42,517 nt of DNA, from contig PSRM01000270.1 in the NCBI GenBank assembly GCA_003176045.1, forward strand, positions 1-42,517, read 5' to 3'. Shown piece by piece: positions 1 through 8,186 of the stretch (its first letter is position 1; each line of letters opens with the position of its first letter). The stretch is from Verrucomicrobiota bacterium (GTDB lineage Bacteria > Verrucomicrobiota > Verrucomicrobiia > Limisphaerales > UBA8199). The notes under the pieces are model-generated. The model ran no database searches. It was not told where the DNA came from and saw nothing but the letters and a program-made list of their open reading frames with translations. The position numbers and the translations under genes are program-made.

Positions 1-72
<72 letters not shown>

Positions 73-221
73 ATGCCTGCCAGTGAAAACACAAACCTCA
101 CCGGCCACTAACCAATCTCAAATCCCATCCTCCGCGTCTGTCGACGATCAAACGCCCATTACGTCGCTTACGTCGCAGATCGGAGTTGAAATCTGCTGTT
201 TTGTCTGCCAAAGTTGTCAGC

Positions 222-443
222 ATGAAAGAGATTACAAAGCGCCAATTCATGCGCAAGCCGTCAGTTATATCCGGGCTTCAGCCTGGAGAGTCGGTCACCA
301 TCCAGGGCAAACCAGATTTGGTTGTGTCCCGGCCAAAGGGCCGGCGGGTCACCTTTCAGGAAATGGGGTCAGAGCTGGACAAGCTGGCTTCAAAGTGCCC
401 GGAGATTGACACCCTTGCCGTGCTCAAGGACCTGCGCAAGTGA
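222..443 (+). CDS. Antitoxin of a type II toxin-antitoxin pair (Phd/YefM-like)
   Basis: This is a short protein of about 73 residues starting MKEITKRQFMRKPS and containing a LVVSRPKGR segment. That is the layout of small Phd/YefM-like antitoxins, with an N-terminal DNA-binding/dimerisation part and a C-terminal toxin-binding tail. The ATG at 222 was preferred over a TTG at 186 because family-like sequence begins there; neither start has a strong ribosome-binding site. Its TGA stop overlaps the GTG start of the PIN-domain gene, so the two are translationally coupled. The expected role is to neutralise that toxin and repress the shared promoter. The exact antitoxin family is inferred from layout and partner. 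Confidence 0.75.
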   Translation: MKEITKRQFMRKPSVISGLQPGESVTIQGKPDLVVSRPKGRRVTFQEMGSELDKLASKCPEIDTLAVLKDLRK

Positions 444-892
444 CGATTTACGCGGACACCTCCTTTTTGATCTCATTCCTCTACCCAGGAGACCGTCACC
501 ATGGCGCGATCCGCCATTATTGCGAGCACCAGGCGCCGCCGGCTGATTGGCTCATTTCGGTCTGGTCCCAATTCGAAGCAATCAACAGCCTGCGTCAGCT
601 TTGCTTGAGCCGTCCTGGGCCGAGCAGGCAGATGATCGAGGGGATAAGACTGCTCTTCAAGCAGTGGCTCAGGAAAGGCCCTTTCGAGCTGGTGCGCGTC
701 AATTTGGACGATGCCCTGATTGACTGCGCAAAAATCAGCGCGGGCTTTGGCGCCACCATGCGTGCTCGCAGCGCCGACACGCTTCACGTGGCGATCCTGG
801 AGCAATTAAACCCCGATCTCTTTGTGACACGCGATAGGAACCAGTTCGACCTGGCTGTCGCTCGTGGTTTTCGGGGCCGCCACTTTCCCTAA
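440..892 (+). CDS. vapC: PIN-domain ribonuclease toxin (VapC-like)
   Basis: The protein has 150 residues, the normal PIN toxin size. The acidic metal-binding set is visible: D6 in YADTSFL, E46 in SQFEAINS, D113 in SADTLHVA and D132 in FVTRDRNQ. PIN toxins are Mg/Mn-dependent endoribonucleases that typically cleave tRNA or rRNA when released from their antitoxin. The gene starts with GTG inside the stop codon of the antitoxin gene (GTGA overlap). The pair lies directly downstream of tRNA-Gly, but no attachment-site duplication was seen. No catalytic residue is missing, so the toxin is probably intact. Confidence 0.9.
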   Translation: MTIYADTSFLISFLYPGDRHHGAIRHYCEHQAPPADWLISVWSQFEAINSLRQLCLSRPGPSRQMIEGIRLLFKQWLRKGPFELVRVNLDDALIDCAKISAGFGATMRARSADTLHVAILEQLNPDLFVTRDRNQFDLAVARGFRGRHFP

Positions 893-983
893 AAGCGGGG
901 CCCGACTAACTCCGCGCCACTTTTACGGTTGTAGCCAATGACTTTCATGTCAAGTTCGATTCCCTCCCGCTCCATTCTTTTGC

Positions 984-2177
984 GTGAATCAAGCCGCACT
1001 TCCCCCTTCCAGACTTTACCGCCGCTGGGCTTTGAAGCCTGGAGTTGCTTTCCTGAATCACGGTTCTTTCGGGGCTTGTCCTAAACCGATCCTGGAGTTG
1101 CAAAGCGAACTCCGCCGGGAAATGGAGGCCGAGCCGGTGCAGTTCCTTTGGCGGCGTTATGAAGAGCGGTTAGAACCTGCCCGGCGGACGGTGGCGCGGT
1201 TTGTGGGAGCGGATCCACGCGGCCTGGTTTTTATCCCCAACGCTACCACGGGAGTGAACGCTGTTTTGCGGTCGCTACGCCTGCGTCCTGGTGACGAACT
1301 GCTCACCACTAATCATGATTATAACGCTTGTCATAATGCAGTCGTAGAAACCGCCCGGCGGTGGCGGGCTGTGGTTAAGGTTGCCGAGGTTCCCTTCCCG
1401 ATTCGTGCCAGCGATCAGGTGATCGAAGCCGTGCTGAAAGCAGTAAGCCGGCGCACGAGGCTGGCTCTCATTGATCATGGTACCAGCACCACCGGCCTCA
1501 TCTTTCCAGTGGCGACGCTCGTCCGCGAACTGGAGGGGCGCGGAGTGGATTGCCTGGTTGATGGCGCTCATGCCCCCGGCATGGTCCCCGTCAATCTCAC
1601 TCGCCTGGCTCCAGCTTATTACACGGCCAATCTTCATAAATGGGTGTGCGCTCCAAAAGGCGCAGCTTTCCTTTGGGTGAGGCCGGACAGGCAAAAGGAC
1701 ATTCATCCCGCAGTCGTTAGCCATGGCCATAACACGCCCAGGCCGGGCTACAGCTCGTTTCAGGACCGTTTCGACTGGGCCGGCACATTTGATCCGACCG
1801 CCTGGCTGTGCGCGGCGGCTGCGATTGATTGGATGGCGAGACTGCTACCGGGAGGGTGGCGGCGATTGCGCCAGAAAAATCATCGTCTCACCATCCAGGC
1901 GAGGCAGGTAATATGCAAGGCTCTGCAAGTCCCCGCCCCTTGTCCTCAGCAGATGCTCGGCTCCATGGCGACTATTCCACTGCCCGAACCCTACCAAAAC
2001 ATTCCGAAATCCGGGCGCATAGATCGCGAGCAACTGCGGCTCTACGACGAATTTCGGATTGAGGTGCCCTTCTATCGTTTCGGCCGACCGGAGCGGCGCT
2101 ACTTGCGCATATCGGCCCACATTTACAATTCGCTCGCCGAATACGAATACCTTGCCCGCGCGATTTCTGTTTTATAA
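984..2177 (+). CDS. Class V aminotransferase, isopenicillin-N-epimerase-like
   Basis: This is a 397-residue fold-type I PLP enzyme. The N-terminus FLNHGSFGACP is the substrate-loop signature of the CefD/isopenicillin N epimerase-like branch. NATTGVN near residue 86 contacts the cofactor phosphate, D193 in LVDGAHAPG binds the pyridine nitrogen, and K219 in ANLHKW is the Schiff-base lysine. Members act as amino-acid epimerases, cysteine desulfhydrases or ergothioneine-type C-S lyases, so the substrate cannot be assigned. The start is GTG at 984. It stands alone, convergent with the metallophosphoesterase gene downstream. Confidence 0.85.
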   Translation: MNQAALPPSRLYRRWALKPGVAFLNHGSFGACPKPILELQSELRREMEAEPVQFLWRRYEERLEPARRTVARFVGADPRGLVFIPNATTGVNAVLRSLRLRPGDELLTTNHDYNACHNAVVETARRWRAVVKVAEVPFPIRASDQVIEAVLKAVSRRTRLALIDHGTSTTGLIFPVATLVRELEGRGVDCLVDGAHAPGMVPVNLTRLAPAYYTANLHKWVCAPKGAAFLWVRPDRQKDIHPAVVSHGHNTPRPGYSSFQDRFDWAGTFDPTAWLCAAAAIDWMARLLPGGWRRLRQKNHRLTIQARQVICKALQVPAPCPQQMLGSMATIPLPEPYQNIPKSGRIDREQLRLYDEFRIEVPFYRFGRPERRYLRISAHIYNSLAEYEYLARAISVL

Positions 2178-2265
2178 ACCGGACATCCGGCTCCGTTCCA
2201 CGAGCCAAAAGGCTCAAAGTCAGATGCCGGGTTCGAAGAACACGAAAGTCAGTAATTACGATCAA

Positions 2266-3585
2266 CTAAAGCGGCTCGACACCTTTAGGGCCTTCAGTTA
2301 GTTGATGCGTCTTCAGATCAAGGAGAATTGTATCTGCCGCATGACCATACGCGGGGTCAGTGGAATTGAAAACAACGGCGACCTTATCGCTCCTGACCTT
2401 AATTTTCATGTAGCCGAAAGCCTTGATATAAGCTCTCAGAGCAGGATTGTTCTGCGCCAATTGTTGCGGAACCTTCGCATTGGGGTCGCTAGGCGGGGAG
2501 AAGGACGAGTTCGGCGTGATGTTGTAACCACCGTTGCCCGCGATCAAATAGGGTATCTGTCGGCCATTTACAGTCCTTGTGTACCGAGAATACTCATGCT
2601 CATGACCCGAAAGAACGAGATCCGGCCATAGGCCCCCCTTATTGAAGGCGTCGTCCAAATCGTTGCAAAGGCTCTTAACGCTGGTGTTTGAGCCTTTGAA
2701 TGGAGGATGGTGAATCGCCAGGATAAACGCCTTGCCGTTGCCGGCGGCTTTAGCGTCAGCCAGTCTCTTGATCTCGCGGATCAAGAAATTCTTTTGGCTT
2801 TGTCCGACGGCGGACGACTGACTGACAGGGTCGGGTGTGGAGATTACTCCGGCCCCCTTATCTGGTGTGTTGCTATAGAGACCTACGATGCTCGCGAATG
2901 GCGCTTCGAGGGTGAAAAAAACGCCCGGCTGGTTCATCTTGGTCCGATGCAAACTGGAGGCGTTTTCCGCATGCTCTACTACTGGAGAACAGAAGTTGTC
3001 CAGGAACGCTGCCAGGGATGGCGGGGTGTCAGACCAGACCATACCATCGTGATTTCCCGGAATGGCAAAGATCGGGGCATTATACATGCAGAACGGCTCA
3101 TAGAACTGCCCATAGTAGCAATCGGCCTGTCCGAACTCGTACACTACGTCACCGAGGTGGTAGAAAAATGCCGGCCGCTCAGCGAGATTGCTCACGCTTA
3201 GCTCATTGGCCATAGTCGCCGCAACATCCTCCTCGGCCTTGATCCTAAACTGCTTATCGGCTCCGGTATCTCCGACCGAATGGAACACCAACTGCCCTGC
3301 CTGGGTGATTTGTTGAACCGCACCTGTCCCAAGCACATCTTCGAGGTTCATAAAGTCAGGTGCTTGCGGGTCTCGTGGCGGAAGCTTTCTGAGCACGCCA
3401 TGAGCGCTGTCATATTGATTAGCCTGAGGATATTCTCCCACTTCACCGGGCAGGAACTCTCCGGGCTTAAGTGGCACGAATTTGGGTTCGGCATACTGCC
3501 TCTTCATGTTTGCCGAGGGGTTTGGAGTGACACCTGCCGTTGCATTAGTCTTGGACGGCGAACCGGTTTTCTTTGTGTTTGCCAT
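2266..3585 (-). CDS. Calcineurin-like metallophosphoesterase
   Basis: The protein has 439 residues with the complete two-metal phosphoesterase motif series: GDTG (D106), HLGDVVY (D146), GNHD at 177-180, AIHHPPF (H292/H293) and SGHEHEYSR (328-330). The closest architecture is the purple-acid-phosphatase-like group of secreted or cell-surface phosphoesterases. No classical signal peptide is visible; the first 80 residues are polar and Pro/Lys-rich. The start is ATG at 3585. The gene is divergent from the PoxB-like gene, so the 145-bp gap at 3586-3730 should hold both promoters. The substrate is unknown. Confidence 0.88.
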   Translation of the reverse strand: MANTKKTGSPSKTNATAGVTPNPSANMKRQYAEPKFVPLKPGEFLPGEVGEYPQANQYDSAHGVLRKLPPRDPQAPDFMNLEDVLGTGAVQQITQAGQLVFHSVGDTGADKQFRIKAEEDVAATMANELSVSNLAERPAFFYHLGDVVYEFGQADCYYGQFYEPFCMYNAPIFAIPGNHDGMVWSDTPPSLAAFLDNFCSPVVEHAENASSLHRTKMNQPGVFFTLEAPFASIVGLYSNTPDKGAGVISTPDPVSQSSAVGQSQKNFLIREIKRLADAKAAGNGKAFILAIHHPPFKGSNTSVKSLCNDLDDAFNKGGLWPDLVLSGHEHEYSRYTRTVNGRQIPYLIAGNGGYNITPNSSFSPPSDPNAKVPQQLAQNNPALRAYIKAFGYMKIKVRSDKVAVVFNSTDPAYGHAADTILLDLKTHQLTEGPKGVEPL

Positions 3586-3730
3586 ACTTGATTTGGAACG
3601 TTTTTATTATCGACATTTCATCCACTATGAACAGGCGTGACATGGCCACTTTGAGGGACACGTTTTTGGTGTTTTCACCCGATTTGCCCCCGTCTCTCCC
3701 CGGCTGCACCGTTATTTTGGGAGGAAATGT

Positions 3731-5485
3731 ATGGCGAAAACCGGCGCGGATATTCTTATCGAGACACTCATTGATTGGGGCGTAAAAGTCATCTTCGGCC
3801 TGCCGGGCGACGGCATTGACGGCATCATGGAATCCTTGCGCACACACTGCGACCAGGTGCGCTTCATCCAGGTGCGCCATGAGGAGACCGCCGCGTTCAT
3901 GGCCTGCGGCTACGCGAAGTACACCGGACGCCTGGGCGTCTGCCTGGGCACCTCAGGCCCGGGCGGCCTGCATCTGCTAAACGGTCTTTACGACGCCAAG
4001 CTGGATGGCCAGCCGGTCCTGGCAATCACGGGCCATCATTTCCACGACCTGATTGATACTCACGCCCAACAGGACGTTGATCTGGATCGTGTGTTCATGG
4101 ATGTGGCCGTCTATAGCGCCCGGATCATGGGCCCGGACCACGTTTGCAATGTGGCCAACCTCGCCTGCCGCACCGCGCTCAGCCGGCGCGGCGTGGCGCA
4201 CATCAATTTTCCCATAGATTTCCAAGACATGCCCACCAGCAAAGGGCATCCGTCCGAGCGCAACATTCCCGGGCACAACGTCCAGGTCTTCGCCCGCCGC
4301 GCCGCCCTGCCGGCGCAGGGCGATCTCGAAAGCGCCGCCGCCGTGCTCAACGAAGGCAAAAAAATCGCCATCCTGGCCGGCGCAGGCGCTTTGCACGCAA
4401 CGAACTCGTTAATTGCCGCCTCGGAGAAACTCGGGGCGCCGATCATCAAAGCGCTTCTCGGCAAAGCTTGTGTTCCCGATGACGACCCCCACACCACCGG
4501 CCCCATCGGCCTGCTCGGCACGCGCGCTTCCCAGGAAGCCTTCGAGGAATGTGATACTCTGTTCATCATCGGCTCATCCTTCCCCTACATCGAATTTCTG
4601 CCTAAGCCAGGCCAAGCCCGCGGCGTGCAAATTGATCTTGATCCCGCGCGCATCGGTTTGCGTTATCCCGTCGAGGTCGGTCTGGTGGGCGATACCAGCT
4701 CAACTCTGCGGAAACTACTTCCCCTGCTCGACTACAACGAAGACCGTTCATTTCTCGAGCTCGCGCAAAAGCGCATGCGCGACTGGTGGGACCTCATGGA
4801 GGAGCGTGGCACTCGTCCGGATAAACCGATGAAACCGCAAGTTGTTGCCTGGGAACTGGGCAAACGCCTGCGCGATGATGCCATCGTTTCCTCCGACAGC
4901 GGCACCATCGCGACGTGGTGGGCGCGGCAAATCAAAGTCAGGCGCGGCCAGAAATTTTCCCTCTCCGGCACCCTCGCCACCATGGCCAACGGTCTGCCCT
5001 ACACCCTCGCCGCCCAGGTGGCCTGGCCCGACCGCCAATGTGTCGCGTTCGTTGGGGATGGCGGATTCTCCATGCTCATGGCCGATTTCGCTACCGCCGT
5101 GAAATATCAGCTTCCCATCAAAGTGATCGTTATCAAGAACAACTCCCTGGGCATGATCCGTTGGGAGCAAATGGTGCTGCTTGGAAACCCTGAATACGGA
5201 GTCACTCTTCAGCCAATAGATTTCGCAATGTTTGCCCGCGCTTGCGGCGCAATCGGATTGACCGTCAGCGAGCCAGTCGCATGCGGCGAGATCATCGAAC
5301 AGGCGCTCAACGCGCCCGGCCCGGTGCTCGTCGAGGCAATCGTGGACCCGTATGAACCGCCATTGCCGGCCAAAATCAAACCCAAGCACGCCCTGCGCTT
5401 CGCCAAATCCCTCGCCCGCGGCCAACCCCGCCGCATGCGCATCGCAACCACCATCTTGGAGGACAGGGTTAAGGAGTTGGTGTGA
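3731..5485 (+). CDS. Thiamine-diphosphate enzyme, pyruvate oxidase/dehydrogenase (PoxB)-like
   Basis: The 584 residues carry the three-domain ThDP layout. The N-terminal PYR domain has the cofactor-activating glutamate E51 in RHEETAA. A central nucleotide-binding domain follows. The C-terminal PP domain has the GDGG motif near residue 443 ending in KNN about 27 residues later, the Mg/ThDP signature. Length and sequence style fit PoxB-type pyruvate:quinone oxidoreductases (E. coli PoxB 572 residues), which decarboxylate pyruvate to acetate and CO2 and pass electrons to the quinone pool. Acetolactate synthase and other family members are less likely but not excluded. A strong ribosome-binding site GGGAGGAAAT sits just before ATG 3731. 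The gene appears monocistronic and is followed by a repeat array. Confidence 0.82.
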   Translation: MAKTGADILIETLIDWGVKVIFGLPGDGIDGIMESLRTHCDQVRFIQVRHEETAAFMACGYAKYTGRLGVCLGTSGPGGLHLLNGLYDAKLDGQPVLAITGHHFHDLIDTHAQQDVDLDRVFMDVAVYSARIMGPDHVCNVANLACRTALSRRGVAHINFPIDFQDMPTSKGHPSERNIPGHNVQVFARRAALPAQGDLESAAAVLNEGKKIAILAGAGALHATNSLIAASEKLGAPIIKALLGKACVPDDDPHTTGPIGLLGTRASQEAFEECDTLFIIGSSFPYIEFLPKPGQARGVQIDLDPARIGLRYPVEVGLVGDTSSTLRKLLPLLDYNEDRSFLELAQKRMRDWWDLMEERGTRPDKPMKPQVVAWELGKRLRDDAIVSSDSGTIATWWARQIKVRRGQKFSLSGTLATMANGLPYTLAAQVAWPDRQCVAFVGDGGFSMLMADFATAVKYQLPIKVIVIKNNSLGMIRWEQMVLLGNPEYGVTLQPIDFAMFARACGAIGLTVSEPVACGEIIEQALNAPGPVLVEAIVDPYEPPLPAKIKPKHALRFAKSLARGQPRRMRIATTILEDRVKELV

Positions 5486-5491
5486 GAAGAG

Positions 5492-5553
5492 ACCACTGAC
5501 TACTGACCACGGACCACAGACCACGGACCTCTGACCACTGACCACTGACTGAC
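5492..5553 (+). repeat. 7-bp tandem array (ACCACTG-type, 8 units)
   Basis: Eight consecutive heptamers run from 5492 to 5547: ACCACTG, ACTACTG, ACCACGG, ACCACAG, ACCACGG, ACCTCTG, ACCACTG, ACCACTG. A partial unit follows. The array starts seven bases after the stop codon of the PoxB-like gene. The same unit reappears, reverse-complemented, inside the aas-type gene at 18101-18121. Confidence 0.9.
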
Positions 5554-6055
5554 GGACTTCGTCTTTCACTTTGTCTTTCACTTTGTCCCTCATGGCCTCG
5601 GACGACTGACTACTGACTCTCTTGGATGCCAAAGGCATCACTCATACCAGCCCAGGGCAACGCCCTGGGTTTAGCGACCAAAACAAATAGTAGCGCTGAA
5701 AGCGCGATTCATCTTATTCCCACGGCAGTCCGGATGAGCCGCCCTCAGGAGAAAGCAACGGATTCCGCCGCGCTCCGGGCGCATCGCGATGGTCCAACAG
5801 ATCGAGTCCTCGCGAAGCGCTTGGAGTGCGCGGCATCCCCGCGCTTTCGTTTTCGTCTCAGAAAGGTTTGAACCGCACCATTCTCTCTTCCCTCGACACA
5901 AACGCAACAATTAGCGCTTATCAGCTATTAGCGGTCAAGGTCCACCTCTTTGGCCTCTTTCGTGGTTAAAATCCTTTTTTCCTCCACCGTAAACCAATTT
6001 CAGTCCGTGGCCGGGCTAACATCAAAATTTTTGACAAAAATCTTTGCCTTAGCCC
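5554..6055. other. Gene-free spacer built of short repeats and hairpins
   Basis: No convincing gene is present. The stretch holds a 12-bp duplication (GTCTTTCACTTT twice, about 5560-5583) and a small hairpin GATGCC-AAA-GGCATC near 5626. A stronger hairpin CCCAGGGC-AAC-GCCCTGGG lies at 5651-5669. An ATTAGCG-rich segment at about 5911-5936 resembles one at 9292-9326, and both follow a similar ACACAAAC lead. Reading frames here have repeat-derived composition and were not called. Confidence 0.6.
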
Positions 6056-6093
6056 TTGACATCTGATTGCAATATGATATCACTTAGATATCA
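6056..6093 (+). promoter_or_regulatory. Promoter with palindromic operator upstream of the SPFH gene
   Basis: A consensus -35 hexamer TTGACA lies at 6056-6061. A perfect interrupted palindrome TGATATC-ACTTA-GATATCA lies at 6075-6093, over and just after the expected -10 region, and is flanked by an outer CTGAT/ATCAG pair. Such symmetry is typical of ribbon-helix-helix operators, and an Arc-type protein is encoded second in this operon. Autoregulation is therefore plausible but inferred. Confidence 0.6.
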
Positions 6094-6125
6094 GACAAAA
6101 TGCTGATTTGAGAAAGGTCAACCGT

Positions 6126-7136
6126 ATGAAAAATGAAGTAACTGCCCCCAATCGTGAACGTGAAGTTTTTGTCCTCAGTGGCGCAGCCATGTTGCCGCTG
6201 AACCTGCTCCTTCTGTTAGGACCCGTCGCCCTATTGATCTATTCGATCACAGCCGGAAACGCCCATGTGGACCATCCCTACTGGGGCCTTTTGGTGTTGG
6301 CCATCATCCTGGAGATTTTTGGTTTCATCATGCCGGGAGGTTTCTTCACCCTCCAACCGAACGAAGCTCGAGTCCTCGTTCTGTTTGGCTCCTATCGCGG
6401 CACCGTGCGCGCCGCCGGTTTCCATTGGGGAAACCCGTTCTATTCAAACGGCCGCACTCAATCACGTGAAGCAGGGCAGGGCGGTGAATCGCAGTCCAAC
6501 GCCGCGGCCAAACAGGCCATCGCCTTGGCCAGGGGAATGGCGCGGCGGTTCAAAGTCTCCCTGCGCGCGCGCAACTTTAACAGCGAACGTCTCAAGGTAA
6601 ACGACAAGCGCGGCAATCCCATCGAGATCGCCGCCGTCGTCGTCTGGCGTGTCCAGGACACCGCCCAGGCCATGTTCGACGTGGACGATTTCGAGAACTA
6701 CGTCCGCGTCCAAAGTGAATCCGCTCTGCGCCACATCGCCAATGCCTACGCCTACGACCACGGGGAAGAAAATGAAATCACCCTCCGCAGCGGGGTGGAC
6801 GAAGTTTCACAGGCCCTGCGCCAGGAATTGCAGGCGCGGCTGGACAAGGCTGGCGTGGTGATTGAAGAGGCCCGCCTGACCCACCTGGCCTACGCGCCGG
6901 AAATCGCCCAGGCCATGTTGCGCCGCCAGCAGGCCGAAGCCGTCATTGCCGCGCGGACCAAGATCGTCCATGGCGCCGTCAGCATGGTGGATATGGCACT
7001 CAAAGAGCTTGCAGAGAAACGTGTGGTGGACCTCGACGACGAGCGCCGCGCCACGATGGTCAGCAACCTCATGGTCGTCCTTTGCGGCGAATCCGAAGTC
7101 CATCCAATTGTGAACGCCGGGACGCTTTACACCTGA
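6126..7136 (+). CDS. SPFH/band-7 membrane protein
   Basis: The protein has about 336 residues. Two hydrophobic segments lie at the N-terminus (around [18 protein letters not shown] and [18 protein letters not shown]). The PHB/SPFH domain follows, with the recognisable [13 protein letters not shown] entry, a VVWRV strand and a C-terminal coiled-coil-like tract ([21 protein letters not shown]). SPFH proteins oligomerise on membranes and organise microdomains or regulate membrane proteases. The ATG at 6126 was chosen over TTG 6108 because AGAAAGG at 6111-6117 is well spaced as a ribosome-binding site. It pairs with a small Arc-type gene downstream. The precise cellular role is unknown. Confidence 0.9.
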   Translation: MKNEVTAPNREREVFVLSGAAMLPLNLLLLLGPVALLIYSITAGNAHVDHPYWGLLVLAIILEIFGFIMPGGFFTLQPNEARVLVLFGSYRGTVRAAGFHWGNPFYSNGRTQSREAGQGGESQSNAAAKQAIALARGMARRFKVSLRARNFNSERLKVNDKRGNPIEIAAVVVWRVQDTAQAMFDVDDFENYVRVQSESALRHIANAYAYDHGEENEITLRSGVDEVSQALRQELQARLDKAGVVIEEARLTHLAYAPEIAQAMLRRQQAEAVIAARTKIVHGAVSMVDMALKELAEKRVVDLDDERRATMVSNLMVVLCGESEVHPIVNAGTLYT

Positions 7137-7145
7137 CGCGCTGGC

Positions 7146-7268
7146 GAGTTAAGGAGTTAAATGAGTTAACTAGGTTAAATGAGTTACATGAGTTACATGA
7201 GGTTGGCGGCGCCTGGCCCATGCAACTTTGTAACCATGTAACTTTGTAACCATATAACCTTGTAGCAA
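7146..7268 (+). repeat. Two adjacent 8-10-bp tandem arrays inside the SPFH/RHH operon
   Basis: The first block (7146-7202) repeats GAGTTAAAT/GAGTTACAT variants six times. The second (7222-7268) repeats GTAACTTT-GTAACCAT twice, then decays. The GTTAC-rich and GTAAC-rich blocks are partly complementary, so the transcript could fold into an imperfect hairpin between the two operon genes. The same GTTAAAT-type units occur at 40731-40767 and, inverted, at 16233-16267. Confidence 0.75.
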
Positions 7269-7276
7269 CTGGTCGC

Positions 7277-7471
7277 ATGCCTTCGCGCAAGGCCTTTCTA
7301 CTACGAATTGATCCCCAGCTTTGGGAGGACCTCGAGCTATGGGCCAAAGACGAACTCCGGAGCGTCAATGGCCAGGTCGAATACGTCCTGAAGCAAGCCG
7401 TCCTGAAAAGGAAAGGCAGCAAGCGCTCGCAAGGGGCGTCAGAAACAGACGAATCAAGGAGCCGCGACTGA
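7277..7471 (+). CDS. Arc-type ribbon-helix-helix DNA-binding protein
   Basis: This is a 64-residue protein. [17 protein letters not shown] looks like the beta-strand and first helix of an Arc/MetJ fold, and [16 protein letters not shown] like the second helix. The C-terminal 20 residues are polar. The gene follows the SPFH gene by 140 bp of tandem repeats on the same strand. RHH proteins bind as dimers to inverted sites such as the palindrome at 6075-6093, so it is the obvious candidate regulator of its own operon. Function is inferred from fold and neighbourhood. Confidence 0.72.
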   Translation: MPSRKAFLLRIDPQLWEDLELWAKDELRSVNGQVEYVLKQAVLKRKGSKRSQGASETDESRSRD

Positions 7472-7550
7472 GGCAAAGGTCAACTAATAAACGATGCTTT
7501 ACGGAAGATTGTCCAGGTCGGCCAGGTCTTTGTTGCGACCGGCGGCGCGT

Positions 7551-7652
7551 TTATTTGTTTTCAGGTCTGCTAATGGCAAGATACTCAACGGCGTGGTCGT
7601 TGAGACACTTGAGGAAGTCGCGGAAGTCGGCGGTCAGTGACCTGGGATCCAT
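7551..7652 (-). pseudogene. Truncated nucleotidyltransferase-type toxin gene (N-terminal remnant)
   Basis: A 33-residue reading frame starts MDPRSLTADFRDFLKCLNDH and continues AVEYLAI. This matches the usual opening of AbiEii/MenA-like nucleotidyltransferase toxins, where EYL is normally followed by a glycine-rich GGYAV loop. Here the frame instead reads SRPENK and stops, so the catalytic part is missing. It overlaps the 3' end of the upstream small gene in another frame, the usual arrangement for these pairs. It is interpreted as the stump left by a deletion. Confidence 0.5.
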
Positions 7653-7836
7653 AATTCAGCTCGCGCAGAAACTCGAGCTGCCGCATTCGCTCGATGGGTT
7701 CCAGAGCATGCCACCAGGCCCGGTCGGCAGCTTCCATGGCCCTGAAGCCACGAAACCGTGCCACAACCGGCTTGATTAGCCGCGGTTTAGGCGTGCTGTT
7801 AACATGGGCACTGCTCTTTTTAGGTTTGCGAACCAT
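7585..7836 (-). CDS. Small antitoxin-like protein of the nucleotidyltransferase remnant
   Basis: This is an 83-residue basic protein. The central part FRGFRAMEAADRAWW and ALEPIERMRQLEFLRELNYG matches, from memory, a short family commonly found immediately upstream of nucleotidyltransferase toxins in soil bacteria. The last 20 residues overlap the remnant toxin frame at 7551-7652. With the partner truncated, this gene is probably a solitary survivor of a broken module. Start is ATG at 7836. The function is not established. Confidence 0.5.
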   Translation of the reverse strand: MVRKPKKSSAHVNSTPKPRLIKPVVARFRGFRAMEAADRAWWHALEPIERMRQLEFLRELNYGSQVTDRRLPRLPQVSQRPRR

Positions 7837-8186
7837 GCGGTTCTCTCACGATTAACCGATCGGAAACTGCTTCTTGAGGGTCAGCACACCCTGCGCGCTG
7901 CCGGAGTCAGGGCAGTTGGTTTTGGGTGCGCTCATCATCAAAAAACGTACCGAATGGCACCGGGATTGTCAACTTTTCGTGGTTGAAGTCGGCTCCGTAT
8001 CCAGTTCAATCCTTTGTCATTCTGGACGACAAGGACGACATGGCCATGCACCGGCAGCGCCTGGTCCGGGTGGACCCAAAAGTCGGCCTTGGGATGAAAG
8101 AAGCCCGGCAGGCCATTGCGTTGTTGGCGACTCCTTGGCGCCAGAAAACCTCAGCCTGAAGATGGCGCCTGACCCGTGGGACCCGG
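7837..8186. other. Gene-poor stretch with possible decayed coding sequence
   Basis: No intact gene is convincing. On the minus strand around 7990-8150, protein-like stretches appear in different frames (AEVFWRQGVANN in one, then FFHPKADFWVHPDQALPVHG in another). This is what a frameshifted relic would look like. Plus-strand frames here lack any recognisable motif. Confidence 0.35.

Noticed and set aside
83..409. Plus-strand frame covering the antitoxin gene
   Set aside because: It overlaps the better antitoxin frame, has no recognisable motif and is not coupled to the toxin gene.
5492..5547. CRISPR array
   Set aside because: The period is 7 bp with no spacers; no cas genes are present. The other tandem arrays fail for the same reason.
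4748..5641. 297-residue minus-strand frame opposite the PoxB-like gene
   Set aside because: It is antisense to a well-supported enzyme, and its start region is translated heptamer repeat.
5626..5871. Small plus-strand gene in the 5.5-6.1 kb spacer
   Set aside because: It is made of palindromic repeat sequence and lacks any family signature.
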